64,000 nt of DNA, taken from Impatiens glandulifera (taxonomy: Eukaryota; Streptophyta; Magnoliopsida; Ericales; Balsaminaceae). The notes under the pieces were generated by a model. It saw nothing but the letters and a program-made list of their open reading frames with translations. It was not told the origin of the DNA and made no database searches. The first letter of the stretch is position 1; every line of letters starts with the position of its first letter. Where the stretch lies: assembly GCF_907164915.1 (NCBI RefSeq), contig NC_061863.1, positions 37,297,382 through 37,361,381 of the forward strand, written 5' to 3'. Below, piece by piece: positions 1 through 10,759 of the stretch. A program made the translations under genes and the position numbers.

Positions 1-299
1 ATTTTTCTTCATGTTTCTTTTCACAAACTCAAATAAAATTATTATTAAACAATTACAAACTACACAAAAATCTATCTCTTCCTTTCTTTTCTTTACAAAT
101 CCAAACAAAAATACAAATTCTCCCTCTTTCTTATGTTTTCTCCCATTTTCCTTTACAAACCCAAATAAAAATATGTCTCTTTCATTTGTTTTTCTTCCCA
201 TTTCCCTTTATATGTTCTCAAATCGTCATTATTCATAATTGAAATCCTTAATAGAACAATTTCAATTTTCTAGCATATGAAAAAAATTAAAATATGAAG
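1..299. other. AT-rich flank with a 60-bp imperfect repeat
   Basis: No gene is visible. A C/T-rich stretch contains three imperfect units. Each begins with CTTT(A/T)CACAAA or CTTTACAAA and continues with a CCAAATAAAAA-like run, at about 20, 91 and 151, so the last two are 60 bases apart. The short open frame through it is low-complexity and not convincing as protein. Confidence 0.5.
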
Positions 300-300
300 A

Positions 301-475
301 AAAAAAATCGGATCAGCGGGTATCCGGCTGGCCGATCCGATCCGATCCGGTATTTTCGGATCGGATAGTGGTCGGATACCGGATCGGATACGGATCGCAA
401 TTTAAAAAAAAAATAAAAGTAAATATCCGATCCGAAATACCGGATCGTATCCGATCCGTAGGTTTGGCCACCCCT
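301..475. repeat. GATCCG-rich hairpin tract, probable hAT-type MITE end
   Basis: CGGATC and GATCCG alternate many times, so the two halves (301-405 and 421-462) pair as a hairpin around an A-rich loop near 400. The right end reads, on the minus strand, TAGGGGTGGCCAAACC. That resembles the terminus of many small non-autonomous hAT-like elements in plants. No matching end is seen on the left, so this is either truncated or a different class. Confidence 0.4.
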
Positions 476-498
476 ATATATATATATATATATATATT
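474..498. repeat. (TA)n microsatellite
   Basis: About eleven uninterrupted TA dinucleotides directly abut the GATCCG-rich hairpin. Confidence 0.9.
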
Positions 499-1769
499 TT
501 GAAGTAGACAAAGCATAAAAATTGTCCAATTGTAGTAACGGAATAAATAATTGGAAATATGAAGCTAAAAGTTTGAAAGAAGCCATTAAAATTTGAGTTA
601 TATTTCATTTATAGAAGTGTCAGATCTATTAAGCTATCTTTTGTCATTTAATTCTTAATTGGAAGATTAAATATATTAATGAATAATCCAATCATCAAAT
701 AATTAAACATATTAACTTAATTTACAAAATTATAAAGGTATAATATCTAACTACAAATCATCGATTTTTCGCATCACCACGCACAACACGCTTGTTGAGA
801 GTAATGGTTCGGATTCTTAATTCGGGTATTGATTCACTCACAAAATTTAATGCCGTTAAATTTACAAAATAAAATTAAAAATAATGTATATAAATCTTGA
901 ATTTTATCTATACAATTACTACAATTTAACTAACTAAACCAATATAATCCTTTTTAAATTCAAGAAAATTTAATAAAATTACTTTGTTTGTATAATTTTT
1001 ATGTTTTTATTATTTTTATTTTTATTTTTTATAATGTCAGAGGATATAAAAGCTTTTTAGAAGATTTAAATTGTGCTTTTGTGAAGTAGATAAAATATTA
1101 TTATATTAGTATGTTTATAATGATGAAAGATAATTACTCACATTTGTAGACACTCATTTTTTATTCCCAAATTTATAGTTTATGATTTTAATAAATCTGA
1201 GACTATATAAATTTATTGAATTCATTCACGGCTAATTACAAGATTTATGTAAAAGACAATTATTATATTAGAACAATTGAGTTTTTGGAATTTAATAAAT
1301 TTGAGGCTATACAATTTTTCGAATTCTTTCACGGGCTAATTGCACGATTTAATTTAACGACAATTATTTTTTAGAACAATTGAGTTTTTAGAAATAATTG
1401 ATTTTGGATTCTTAAAAAAATTAAGTTAGTAATTTGTCTAAGTTACAATACTCGGGGAAGTTATTATACTTTGAAAATTCAAGGTTTCATTTAAATTAAT
1501 ACGTTGGATATTTATAAATAAATAAATAATGTAAATTATAAAGTAACGATTTTTAATTTAAAAGTAAAAATTCCTTATATATATATTTTTTTTAATTTTT
1601 AATTAGTTGTTTTAAATTGTTAGATTAGTTATTAGATTAAGTTTTGCAATTTATTTTGAATTAGTTAGTTAATATTTTTATTATTAATTAGAATTATTCC
1701 TTAGAAATAGGAATAATTAAAATTAAAATTTTCTTTTTTTTGTTTTTCAACAAAATCTTTTTTGTAGGA
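499..1769. other. AT-rich intergenic DNA
   Basis: No ORF, RNA gene or recognisable element apart from the 104-bp duplication listed separately. The sequence is dominated by A/T homopolymer runs. Confidence 0.6.
1190..1396. repeat. 104-bp direct duplication
   Basis: Two diverged copies lie head to tail, the first from 1190 and the second from 1294. Both start AATAAAT(C/T)TGAG, pass through GAATTC and CACGG, and end AGAACAATTGAGTTTTT. The function is unknown. Confidence 0.7.
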
Positions 1770-2360
1770 TGGAGGGAGATGTGTGACTTTTCAAAGGAGC
1801 AATCCAAGATCCACATGTAAAATCCGGACTAGAATTGTGAATGAGGCCAAGAAGATCCAAATAAAAGCCAAGTCAACCCGAAGAAAGGCGAAAGAAAGGA
1901 TCCAATTGACAGATCTGACCGGTGACATGACCTAAGGACCGACCCATGCCCAAGATCCGACCCATGAAATCAAAATGCTAAAACGGAAAAGGTGGATGTA
2001 GCGGTCACCTTCATGATGATGACAACCATAGTATTGAAGTGCCGATCCTATTATGTGTAGGTCAAAGAAAAAAAAGAGGTTGCTAAGAAAATGGGAAATT
2101 GCTTAGAAAAGAAAGAGAAAGTTGCAAGGAAAAGACGAATTCAGCCGTGAGCAAGAGTAACATAAAGGCTTGGTCATTTTTTAAATAAAAATTAAAATGA
2201 CCAAGTATTAGATCATTATTAATTAAAGCTTAAATACTATTGGATATCACTTGACATTCTGACATTTAGTGACATGTCAAGTGAATATTGCTCCAATTTT
2301 TTAAAAAATTGTACATCTTTAAAACGGTTTTCTCTTTGAGCCCTAGGGTTTAATAGTTTT

Positions 2361-2370
2361 GCCTATAAAT
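2361..2370 (+). promoter_or_regulatory. Candidate TATA box
   Basis: GCCTATAAATACTCC stands out from its surroundings and follows AGCCCTAGGGTTT. This is the layout of an LTR promoter. The classification of the surrounding element is uncertain. Confidence 0.45.
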
Positions 2371-2836
2371 ACTCCCTTTTAAATCGGCAGAATAACAAGT
2401 GTGTTACTTTGGAACGGAAAACTTAGCCCTATGACGCATTGGAAGAGCATCCGACCGATAAAACTGCACCCTAGAGTGTACTCGAGTTCTAGTCGACCGA
2501 GGAACCTCTCTACATGCAAAAGTCGATGCCTTCTTGATGCTTCCATCACTTTTGGATGCCTCTGTGCATATAAAGACCGAGAAAACTAGCCTAGCTTCGC
2601 GCCTATACTGGTTTTCTGACGCTTAGGGCCTTAAAACTAGACCCAAACTTTTTTTTGATCGGGAAAACCTAGCCCCTAGTTAAATTTTTTTAGCACCCAG
2701 TTTCCTTTAGACCTCCTTAGGATTAGTTTTATTTTATTTTCTTTATTAGCCTCTTTGGGTTGTAATTTGCACCCAAAAAGGACCTACTACCCGTTTAGGT
2801 CCAAAAGGGAGATCTGTTGCAAACCTAGAACAAGGA

Positions 2837-3022
2837 TTGCTGCATTTGGCGACCGAGGACCGACGCTTTCTGCACGTAGCGACCGAAGTCCGCTACTGCT
2901 TACTACTGCAGACCAAAGAGCGACGTTTTCCGCACTTAAAGACTGAAGACCGACATTTTTTGCGCTTGGAGACCAAAGACCAATGTTTTCTACACTTGGA
3001 GACTGATGTTTTCTACACTTGA
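2837..3022. repeat. About 30-bp minisatellite
   Basis: Degenerate units built on GACCGA(C/A)G, TTTTCTGCACTTGGA recur at about 2860, 2918, 2948, 2978 and 3000. Spacing is mostly 30 bases or a multiple. Short open frames on both strands only mirror the repeat. Confidence 0.7.
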
Positions 3023-3024
3023 AG

Positions 3025-3310
3025 ACCGAAGATTGCCGCACCCAAGGGTTAATGACCGCTATTGCTGATCATATGACCGACGGTGGCCGCACCCAAGGAC
3101 TAGGACAACTACTTCTGATCATAGGATCAACAATGGCTACACCCAAGGACTGAGGACCGCTACTGCTGATCATATGACCGACGTTGGCCGCACCCAAGGA
3201 CTGAGGACCGCTACTGTTGATTGTAGGACCGACATTGACCGCACCCAAGGACTGATGACAGCTACTGCTGATCATAAAACCGACGCTGACTGCAACCGAG
3301 GACCGATAAA
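3025..3310. repeat. 51-bp minisatellite
   Basis: CCGCACCCAAGG-type motifs begin at 3036, 3087, 3137, 3188 and 3239, giving a period of 50-51 bases. Each unit also carries GGACCGCTACTGCTGATCAT and a GACCGACGTTGG-like end. Short open frames across it are repeat-encoded, not genes. Confidence 0.85.
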
Positions 3311-3849
3311 TGGTGCAAATTCCGACAGAGCTGGGTTTGCACCTTGGCTAAAAATCATGTATAGGACAGTGGAACTAACCAAGGTCCTTTTGCTTTATTT
3401 TTCATATTTTTTGGGTCTTATTTTGTTTGGTTTGGATGGTTTTATTGTTTTATGTAAGGTTTTGATTTATGTGATCCTAGGTTAGAGTAATTTTTTTTAA
3501 ATCTAAAATGTAAAACGTAGAGATCTTATGGGCGTTGTGGGACATAGCGTCTAAAAAACCTTTTCCCACACGTAACCAAAAGCCGAACTCAATTCTCTTA
3601 ATTTCCTAATTTTTAAAATTAGGTGAAGACTCTCTAGTAGTGAGGATTAACTAATATTGAAAAAATTTAAAGTAGGCCTATGACATACTTCCCATTAAAA
3701 ACTCTCAATCTCTCCGGATTTGACAGGAAGGTAAGATATGAAGTTATCTACAAAACCTCTTTTTTAAAATTTAAAATTTTCAAACATTAAAATTAATTCC
3801 CCCACATTTTCAAAATATGTGGTTAGTTCCTGGACAAAATCTGGGGATG

Positions 3850-4288
3850 CCGTCAGCTAAGGAATGCCGAATGCAAATTTGATTTAGGATTTGACAATGA
3901 CAACCCAAATAACTCCAACAAAAAGTTGAACCTAGTAAAAGGCGAGCTTAAGACCATAAGCTTTGTCAAGGGACATTTAACTAAAAGTGGAACTGATCAT
4001 GGCTGTGATAACTTAACTTTAAAAGATGGGATTAAATATGTAAAACTAACCTCAAGCTGGCTGAAAACCAAGAAGAGGGAAACAAGACGGTCTGGCAAAC
4101 AAAAACTTGACAGAAAGTTAAGAAGCTTTCACCAAAACTCATCTCCTAAAGTTAAGGAGTCAACAACTTGCAGGAATAAGTTTGACAAACCTAAATCATT
4201 TTCTTTGTTAACAACTCAAAATGGGACATTCATAAAAATAACTCAAATATGAATCCCCAAAGGACTGATTAACCAAGGACCCAAGTGA
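3850..4288 (+). pseudogene. Copia gag C-terminal remnant (element A)
   Basis: The frame reads through the conserved gag/linker motif (A)ECKFDLGFDN, then a Lys/Ser-rich stretch, and ends in an IPKGLINQGP-like motif just before a TGA at 4286. The same motifs occur in elements B, D and E in the same order. The N-terminal gag and zinc knuckle are absent because the element begins here. There is an extra in-frame stop at about 4250. In intact elements this part belongs to the structural protein that packages the RNA. Confidence 0.75.
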
Positions 4289-4328
4289 ATATGGTTACCA
4301 AAGTTGTAAATATGTATATTTGTAGGTG

Positions 4329-5220
4329 AAATAGGTCATCTGCTTGGAGGACTCTATTTGGTATTTGGATAGAGGCTACTTCAGACATAAGATAGGAAAA
4401 AGACAGCTACTGACTGAAGTAACCAAATGCATAGAACATAAGATCACATTTGGTAATAACAACAAAGGTAAAACCGTAGGTAAGATTATCCATGGTAACC
4501 TTACTATTAACAATGTACTTCTAGTAGAAAATCTGTGTTATAACTTGATTATTATTTGTCAAATATATGACAATGGCGATACTGTAGATTTTCAAAAACA
4601 TGTTTTTCTTGTTAAGGATCAGTAGGGTAATACTCTACTAATAGGAAGTAGGATAGGAAATTCTTATAAAATGAACTGGAAAAATAAGACGTGCGATCCT
4701 TTATGCATGATAGCCAAGAATGATCAAAACTGGCTATGGCATAAAAGATTAAACCATCTAAATTGAAGTTTTCTAAATATAAGGTATGTCCTACTTGTCA
4801 GATGGGAAAACATGTCAGATCAACTTTTAAAAACAAAGGGAATACTTAATTTGAACGGTGTCTGGAATTATTGCACATGGATCTATTTGGTCTAATCATA
4901 GTCACTAGCTTAGGGGAATAAGATATACCCTTGTCATAATTGCTGATTATTCTAGATTTACTTGGATTATATTTTTGGTCTCTAATGATCAAACTGTTGA
5001 AAACTTGATAAAGATCTTTAGAAGACTTCAAAATGAAAAATCTTTAAGTGTCATAAAGATTAGAAGTGATAGAGGAACTAAGCTCACCAACAATACTTTG
5101 TCTTCCTTCATTAGGGAATCTGTTATAAGACACGAGTTTTCTAGTGCTAGAACTCCACAACAAATCGGTGTTGCTGAAAGGAGGAACATAACACTGAAAG
5201 AAGCAGCGAAACAATACTTT
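4329..5220 (+). pseudogene. Copia protease and integrase remnant (element A)
   Basis: The protease region reads WYLDRG where the family has WYLDSG, so the residue after the catalytic Asp is changed. Next come the ITFGNNNKGKT and LTINNVLLVENLCYNL segments, and the zinc-binding integrase start (HKRLNHLN) with a small deletion before the paired cysteines (CPTCQMGK). The integrase core keeps LLHMDLFG, IRSDRGT and GVAERRN, the three acidic positions of the DDE core, but it is broken by several stops and frame changes. The frame ends at about 5220, where it joins ORF3. Confidence 0.85.
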
Positions 5221-5224
5221 GTCT

Positions 5225-7695
5225 TACTTCGATAACCTGACAAAACTTAAGCTCAAAATGTTGATGGCCATTGTCCGTGGTGACAAGGTGGATTGGGGAT
5301 TCATTATTTTCGAAGAATTTTGCCAAATAGTGATTCAGAAGGATGGCCGGGTTCAGGCCTTCGCAATGCAGATTGTGAAAATCCTTAAGTTTCTCAAGTT
5401 CGATCTCGGCGAAGGTGAACCGCTCCCTCCCAACAATATTCTCAACTCAGAGTCGATGATTGAGAAGCCCGATAAAGCGGTCAAGCCGAAGACCTCCAGA
5501 ACAAAGTCTTCCAAGGGAACCAGTTCTTCCGCTCCGGCTGAAGAAATATCAAAACAGAAGAAACCGAAGAGAAAGACGGTTGAAGCCGAAACCGCACAAG
5601 AGACGAAGGGGAGGAAGAAGTCAACTGCAAGGAAGAGTTCCAACAAACCGGCGGACTCCGAGAAAACCCTTTCCTTGGATAATCCACCAGAAAGAACCGG
5701 AGACGTCTTCCAACCCATCCCCATCAATACCGTTCGTCCCATTCCTATTCCATCTAACTCACCAAGGCAAACCGAACCCTCGGGGAGCCACAAAACCGAG
5801 TCCGCATCGAAGGAGGAAGCAGCGGTTAGTGCCAACTCTGAAAACTCCAAGTCTCCAAGCAAAAGAATCGAAGAAGTAATAGCCGACATAGGCTTAAATA
5901 CCTCTGAAGCCATTGAGGACGTTGTCTAAGATATTGCAAGGGAAAACGAAGACGATGTGTCAAGTCGTCGTAAATTAGTTGATCAGGTTGAGATACCCGA
6001 TCAGAGTGAAGTTCAACCGGTCGAAGAAACGGCCAAAACCGTAGACATTAAACCTCGGCTCAGGAGGGTAATTTTGAAGAACAGGAACCATCCGGTTTCG
6101 CGGGGGACAAGTCAGCTCCGGATAACCAATCGGCTCAAGATGGGCCATCTGACTCAGCATTCATACCTGAAGGATCTGTTCAGGTCAACAAAGGAAAAAA
6201 GGTTCTTGTTGAAGAATCGACGGTGACAGGAAAAGGTACTCTGCAAACCGGCCCTCAACCAGAAGTCATAACCGGGGACAAGGTCCCTTTTACCGCAGAA
6301 CAAGAAGATGAAGTATTCGAGGAACTTCTCAGGGACATGAACAAGGGTGCCAGTGATGCGATAGCACCATACCTCATGTGGGTAAAGCTCCGTTGTGAAA
6401 CAAAGATATCCGATATGGCTCTAGGATTGAGCGACAACAAGCATTGGGATAGACTCATAAAGCTGGAAGAAATGGCCCTCAAGTTAGCTCACACCAATCT
6501 CATCCAACCCACCATCAGCAAAACCGCGGTAATTCTTGAATATGCTCGGTTACAAGAAGTGGAGGATGCATTGAAAGAAGCTGAAGGAGCAACGCTAACT
6601 CCGATCGAAATGAGAATGACTGAACGGTTCCATGCGGTGCAAGAAAAGCTCAGACAAAGCCTCAACCATCTTGATGCACAATGGAGAAAAGGCTGCCGAA
6701 ACCAACTCAATAATACCGATCTACATCAAAGTAAGCCATTCTATGTGGTCGGGGAGTCATCTATAACAGCGGAGAACCTGGAACAAGACCCTTCTCAAAC
6801 TGCTAAGGCTCCGGAAATCGATCAAATGAAGCAAGTAGTGGTTGATATAATTGATTCATGTCTTGGAAGTTATAAAACCGCAACGGCTGAAGCTAATCTG
6901 TCAAACACTATACGGGGATCTGTACAAACCGAAATAGCAAACACCGTTCAAACATCTATCAAGTCCATGATAGATCAGGCTGTGCAAACCTCAGTCAAAT
7001 CCCTGATTACAGAGTCCATTCAAACCGCAACCGCTCCACTGTTAGATATGCTGCAGGCAATGGCTTTCCAAATTGGGGAGATGTCTAAACTCCAAGTCAG
7101 CAAGACTCAACAGCAAATCGAGTCTGATGCTAAAACCGCTAAGAGGCTGCAAGACGAAGAAAGGGAAAGGGAACGGCTGTAGAAAGAAATTGAGGACAAA
7201 GATTATGAGCTTGCCCAGAAATGCAACGAGGAAGAACAGGCAGGTATCCAGGAACCTACACCGGTTGAACCGTCCCATTCTATGAACACAAGAAACAAGA
7301 AGAAACGAAGGGAGGTTGTGAAGGTAATTCAGCGGGCAGAACAAAGCAGCCAAAGAAAAACAATGGAACCAGTCGGGCTGAATGTGCAATCTCTTGATGA
7401 AGAAGAAGAGGATATCGAAGAACTTAACCGGCGCAAGAAGAGGACAATTCAAAGTTCAACCGCAACTACAAGCTCCAGACCAATTGTTGCTCCACCGCCT
7501 CCTCCACCAAAACCAGTCTGTGCCGGTTTTGGATTCGGCAAAAAGACTCCCGGCATCTCAAGTGTATGGGCCGGAATACTGATTAACGCTGAAAGACGCG
7601 ACAGGGAGTGGAAGGCAAGGGAAGAAGAAGAAAGAAGATGGCTTGAAAAAGAACTGGAGAAAGATCTTCACAAGGGGGGACCATCCAAGCCTTAG
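5225..7695 (+). pseudogene. ORF3 of element A: C-terminal two thirds, coiled-coil protein of unknown function
   Basis: The frame begins inside the conserved N-terminal domain (VRGDKVDWGFIIF, like the AITRGVPVNW segment in B). It continues into a Lys/Ser/Pro/Glu-rich low-complexity stretch (roughly 5450-6220), a helical region (KLEEMALKLAHTNLIQ, then EYARLQEVEDALKEAEG), a polar stretch and a Glu/Arg-rich coiled coil. It ends with a proline run (APPPPPPKP) and a second coiled coil (REWKAREEEERRWLEKEL). Two stops (5927-5929, 7180-7182) and one frame change near 6105 break it. It lies between pol and the 3' LTR, the position of the env-like ORF in SIRE-type elements. No signal peptide or clear membrane segment is visible, so I do not call it an envelope gene. 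Confidence 0.7.
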
Positions 7696-7846
7696 TCTTT
7701 TTCTTTCTTTCCTTCAAAACAATTTATGTTTAACTATGTTTCAGAACATGGTTATTTTATCATATTTCTCTCTGTTAGTTTCCACATACCTTTTTGAAAA
7801 ATCAAACACATGTTTTTGAAACATTTTCTTCAAACAGAAAATAATC
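7696..7846 (+). other. 3' untranslated stretch of element A
   Basis: T-rich sequence between the ORF3 stop and the first polypurine tract. No other feature is seen. Confidence 0.5.
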
Positions 7847-8114
7847 AAAAGGGAGAAATCGCTAAACAAGTTTTTCAAACCGGCCACACATTACAAGTTT
7901 TGAATATTTATTCTAAATAATCAAAAAGGGAGAAATTGATAGAAAAATTAAGTAAGTTAATTTTCAAACCGGCCACACATTACAAGTTTTGAATATTTAT
8001 TCTAAATAATCAAAAAGGGAGAAATTGATAGAAAAATTAAGTAAGTTAATTTTCAAACAGGCCACACATTACAAGTTTTGAATATTTATTCTAAATAATC
8101 AAAAAGGGAGAAAT
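7847..8114 (+). repeat. Tandem polypurine tract/LTR-start units (89 bp)
   Basis: AATCAAAAAGGGAGAAAT followed by TGATAGAAAAATTAAG is the expected polypurine tract plus LTR first bases. The pair occurs with LTR-like starts at 7937, 8026 and 8115, exactly 89 bases apart. A fourth, earlier purine tract lies at about 7847-7859. Only the last copy leads into the full LTR. The tract primes plus-strand DNA synthesis in LTR elements, so the element would have had several possible LTR boundaries. Confidence 0.85.
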
Positions 8115-8642
8115 TGATAGAAAAATTAAGTAAGTTAATTTTTGGAACCGGCTAAACAAACTAAACAGTTGTTAACTTTCATGTGCAGATACAGATCAAA
8201 ACCATATGAACCGGTTGGGGCATCCTAAACCGTTTGCTGAAATACTTAAAAGAAAACTGCTCCAAGTAATCAAGTCAAAGATTAGAGGAACCAGTTTTCA
8301 CTCTCTCAAGCGACCAGTCAGCAAAGACAAAAGTTCACATACCAGCCGGATCATACTACACAAGAGACAAAACCGGAAAATTCAAACTTCAAGAGTGACG
8401 TAACATGACGTAACAGACGTGTCTTGAAAGAATAAAAGAAGATCAGATCCGATCGGAAGCATGCGAGGAAAGCAATGTTGCTTTATTGATCTGAAGTTGA
8501 CAACCTGAGGTGCATGTCCAACACGTGTCCAAATCTGAAAACCGATTATGTCATCTTACACTCAGAGCTGCCTGCATGACTGCCGAGTGTTGAGGAAGGT
8601 GAAGCGTGCAAGCAACCTCTCTGCACCGGCGTGATAATGATC

Positions 8643-8700
8643 AACCAATCCAGAGGAGAGAGAAGAAAGTGACCGTTGGCTCTTCTCAGCTATAAAAGGG
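8643..8700 (+). promoter_or_regulatory. LTR promoter of element A
   Basis: CCAATC is followed by GTGACCGTTGGC and then CTATAAAAGGG (TATA box 8691-8700). The same three blocks in the same order occur in the LTRs at 25051-25108 and 63379-63437. The CCGTTGG core is the reverse of CCAACGG, the core bound by three-repeat MYB factors. Confidence 0.7.
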
Positions 8701-8970
8701 AGATGAAACGTCTTCATTTAATGCAGTTGTTGAGTTAACGAATACAGACGGAAAATGAATCATAAAAGCAATAAGTTAGAGAGATAAACTCTTATATTCA
8801 AAACCGGTGTGTCTAAAACCGGAAGCTTTCTGTATTGTATTGCGTTGAGTTATTATATTACATCAAAGAGTGAGTTGGTGTAACCGACGAGTAGCGAAGT
8901 TGGGCTCGACCGGTAGTGTTGTTGTAACTATAAAAGTTAGTGGAGATCCTTCTCATAACTTGAGAAGAAG

Positions 8971-9008
8971 GGGTGACGTAGGAGGGTTTGCTCCGAACAT
9001 CCATAAAA
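8971..9008 (+). promoter_or_regulatory. Conserved LTR box (element A)
   Basis: GGGTGACGTAGGAGG, a short spacer, then CTCCGAACATCCATAAAA. This box recurs in seven LTR copies of the window, always downstream of the TATA box. It contains TGACGT, a bZIP core, but its position inside the probable transcript may point instead to RNA processing or packaging. Confidence 0.6.
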
Positions 9009-9337
9009 AATCCTTGTCTCGTGTTCTTTCTTTTGCTTTCATTACTTACTTACTTAACCTAACCTCAAAACCAATCGTACTCCGTAAACCGGTCCACTCA
9101 TATCCATAAAACCGACTCCTTCTAAAACATCATCTAAAGTCGCATACGTTGCTTCAACCTGAAACAGACATTTCCGCCCTTGAACCCGGTTCAAGAGTCT
9201 GTAACAGTTTGTGTAGTGCTGAGAACGGTTATAGTCTCTAACCGGACTGTCACCAGAGTGTTGTGTGTTGAGTAAGAGGCCACCCTTCTTAAAACCGGAA
9301 ACACCCCGGTCCTCCAAGGGCGTCCCCGATCCTAACA

Positions 9338-10005
9338 TATAGTCTACCACTTTCTGGTAGTTCAGGATCTTAGAAGGGAGGGGGAAACTCTTACCAGGTT
9401 CGTTCAGACGATGACAGAGAAAAGAACTGAGAGGACCGTCAAAGCCGAAGATCTTCTTTCTAGCTACAACCATTCTAACAAGATTTCCGAAGAGGAAGCT
9501 TGTCCAGTTCACAGGAACACCCCTGGTGATAGCCACCATTATCTGAAAGACCTTCGTACAATATTTGTTGGAGGTTTCCTTAGACAGAAGGGATTTAGAG
9601 ATGATATCACTTAGAAGAGCATATTCAACCTTCAGAAGGTTCTTCTTTCCATTAATATCTACTTCAAGAGAATCGGAAAAGACTTTTATGATCGAAATCA
9701 TGAGGTTGGGGTGAGTGGTGGAGAAATCATCAATACCCTCATTTGGGAGATGGAAAAACTCACCAAAGGATTCTTCTGTGAGCCATACCATCTGGCCCAT
9801 TACAGCACCAGCAATAACATTATCTTGATAGAAGCTAGTGGTTTAAAAAAATTCGTTAACAAGCTGTTCATGATAGGTTTCATGAGGGGTGAGGAATCTT
9901 CTCAGCCCAGAAGCTTTTAGCGAATCAAACATTCTTTGCATGCTTGGAGATTCCAGAGTGGAAACAGATTGAAAGTCCACCTGAATCGATTTTGGTCGGA
10001 AGGGC
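9338..10005 (-). pseudogene. ORF3 of element B, N-terminal domain
   Basis: Reading leftward, the frame begins near 10005, where the expected ATG has changed (compare ATGGATTCC at 62755 in E). It passes QRMFDSLKASGLRRFL, a single in-frame TAA, then MGQMVWLTEESFGEFFHLP, LSDIISKSLLSKETSNKY, MVAITRGVPVNWTSFLF and LNYQKVVDYM. At 9338 it runs into the antisense of A's LTR, so the residues beyond that in the open frame are LTR-encoded. This is a compact globular-looking domain without obvious membrane segments. The same blocks occur in D (32220-32938), and the MFxSLKASGL start occurs in E. Confidence 0.7.
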
Positions 10006-10759
10006 AGTATTTTGATTTGATGAACAAGGGATAGAGAGATTCAAAGGTTTCGATTTCTAAAGAGAGAAAGAGAGATTTCAAGGATCTTCTAACCTTTTAG
10101 AGAGGATGAACCTATTAATACCGGGGTTTTAGTTATTAAGAAGAAGGCTAATGATTACTTCTACCGTCAAGAGTCACAAAAGACGGTTCCTAATACACAT
10201 CATTTAATGTTAGCATGAAATAAAACGTCTAATACTAAATGTACAAGCAAAAGATGTCAGAAATATTAGTCATTTCTTGCATATTGAGAGACACGTGTCT
10301 TCAATTCTTATTTTTCGGCGGAAAATATAACTCAAACAGAAATCATTAAAGAACAGTTGTCTTAAATGCCAAAAGATGAAGAGTCTAATTACACAGTAGT
10401 TAGACGTTTATATTCTTCTTTTCACATTTTCAACTTCTTTTTGAAAATCAGTCTTTTAGACGTGTGCGTCTAATTATGCTATAACAGCACGTGATACACA
10501 CGTGTCTGATTAGACGTGAGCATTCTCTTGCTCATACCGTAAAAACGTCTAACGTCTATTAGACGTTTCCGTCTAATAGATGCATCCGTCTAATCAAGAA
10601 GGTCAAAATAACCAAGACAGTGATTTCATATAAAGATGAAACAGCTAAGGGAGATGTTCGTCTAAGTATCGGTGTTTTTCAAACTATCAATCCTTAGGAC
10701 GAATTAGAACCTCCGTCTATCATATCTGTTCAGTTTTGTTTTGAAAAATACGTTCCCCC
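10006..10759 (-). other. Spacer between pol and ORF3 of element B
   Basis: Immediately after the pol stop there is a purine-rich AAATTGAGGGGGAACG (about 10755-10770, minus strand). A similar tract follows pol in D (CAAATTGAGAGGGAAAT) and E (AAATTTAGAGGGAAAAT). Then come several TTAGACG/CGTCTAA words (10440-10600) like those in the LTR satellites, and a C/T-rich leader upstream of ORF3. The purine tract could be an internal plus-strand primer site, and the leader could carry a separate promoter or splice acceptor for ORF3. Both are inferences. Confidence 0.45.

Larger units (their letters stand above)
1770..3847 (+). mobile_element. Degraded LTR-like region of unassigned family
   Basis: Base composition is higher in G+C than the flanks and no coding frame is convincing. 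It contains a TATA box (2361-2370) about 30 bases upstream of a plausible start, two different minisatellites (2837-3310), and a block at 3524-3590 with CCCACACGTAACC. I associate that block with LTRs of plant Ty3/gypsy elements. The region ends abruptly at about 3848, where copia gag sequence begins. It is probably an LTR or untranslated region of a gypsy or large non-autonomous element, but no matching second LTR or primer site is visible. Confidence 0.35.
3848..9337 (+). mobile_element. Copia element A (SIRE/Maximus-like), 5'-truncated with an internal deletion
   Basis: In order: the tail of gag (3850-4288), protease and part of integrase (4329-5220), an abrupt junction at about 5220, ORF3 (5225-7695), a duplicated polypurine tract (7847-8114) and a 3' LTR (8115-9337). 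The reverse transcriptase, RNase H and the first third of ORF3 are missing at the junction, so one large deletion is the simplest reading. The right end abuts ORF3 of element B in the opposite orientation. This suggests A inserted into B, but no left partner of B or target duplication can be shown because the left side of A is truncated. Confidence 0.8.
8115..9337 (+). repeat. 3' LTR of element A
   Basis: The LTR starts TGATAG directly after AAAAAGGGAGAAAT and ends CCGATCCTAACA, giving 1223 bp. It contains a CCAAT-type box, an AACGG core and a TATA box (8643-8700), and the conserved GTGACGTAGGAG box (8971-9008). It is rich in AACCGG, like the LTRs at 24240 and 62881, so these three look like one subfamily. 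Confidence 0.85.

Noticed and set aside
5353..5913. 186-residue ORF antisense to ORF3 of element A
   Set aside because: It mirrors the low-complexity Ser/Lys/Glu region of ORF3. No motif, and not conserved in the other copies.
9054..9337. C-terminal part of the minus-strand open frame at 9054-9800
   Set aside because: These residues are the antisense of the LTR end of element A. Only the part above 9337 is ORF3.
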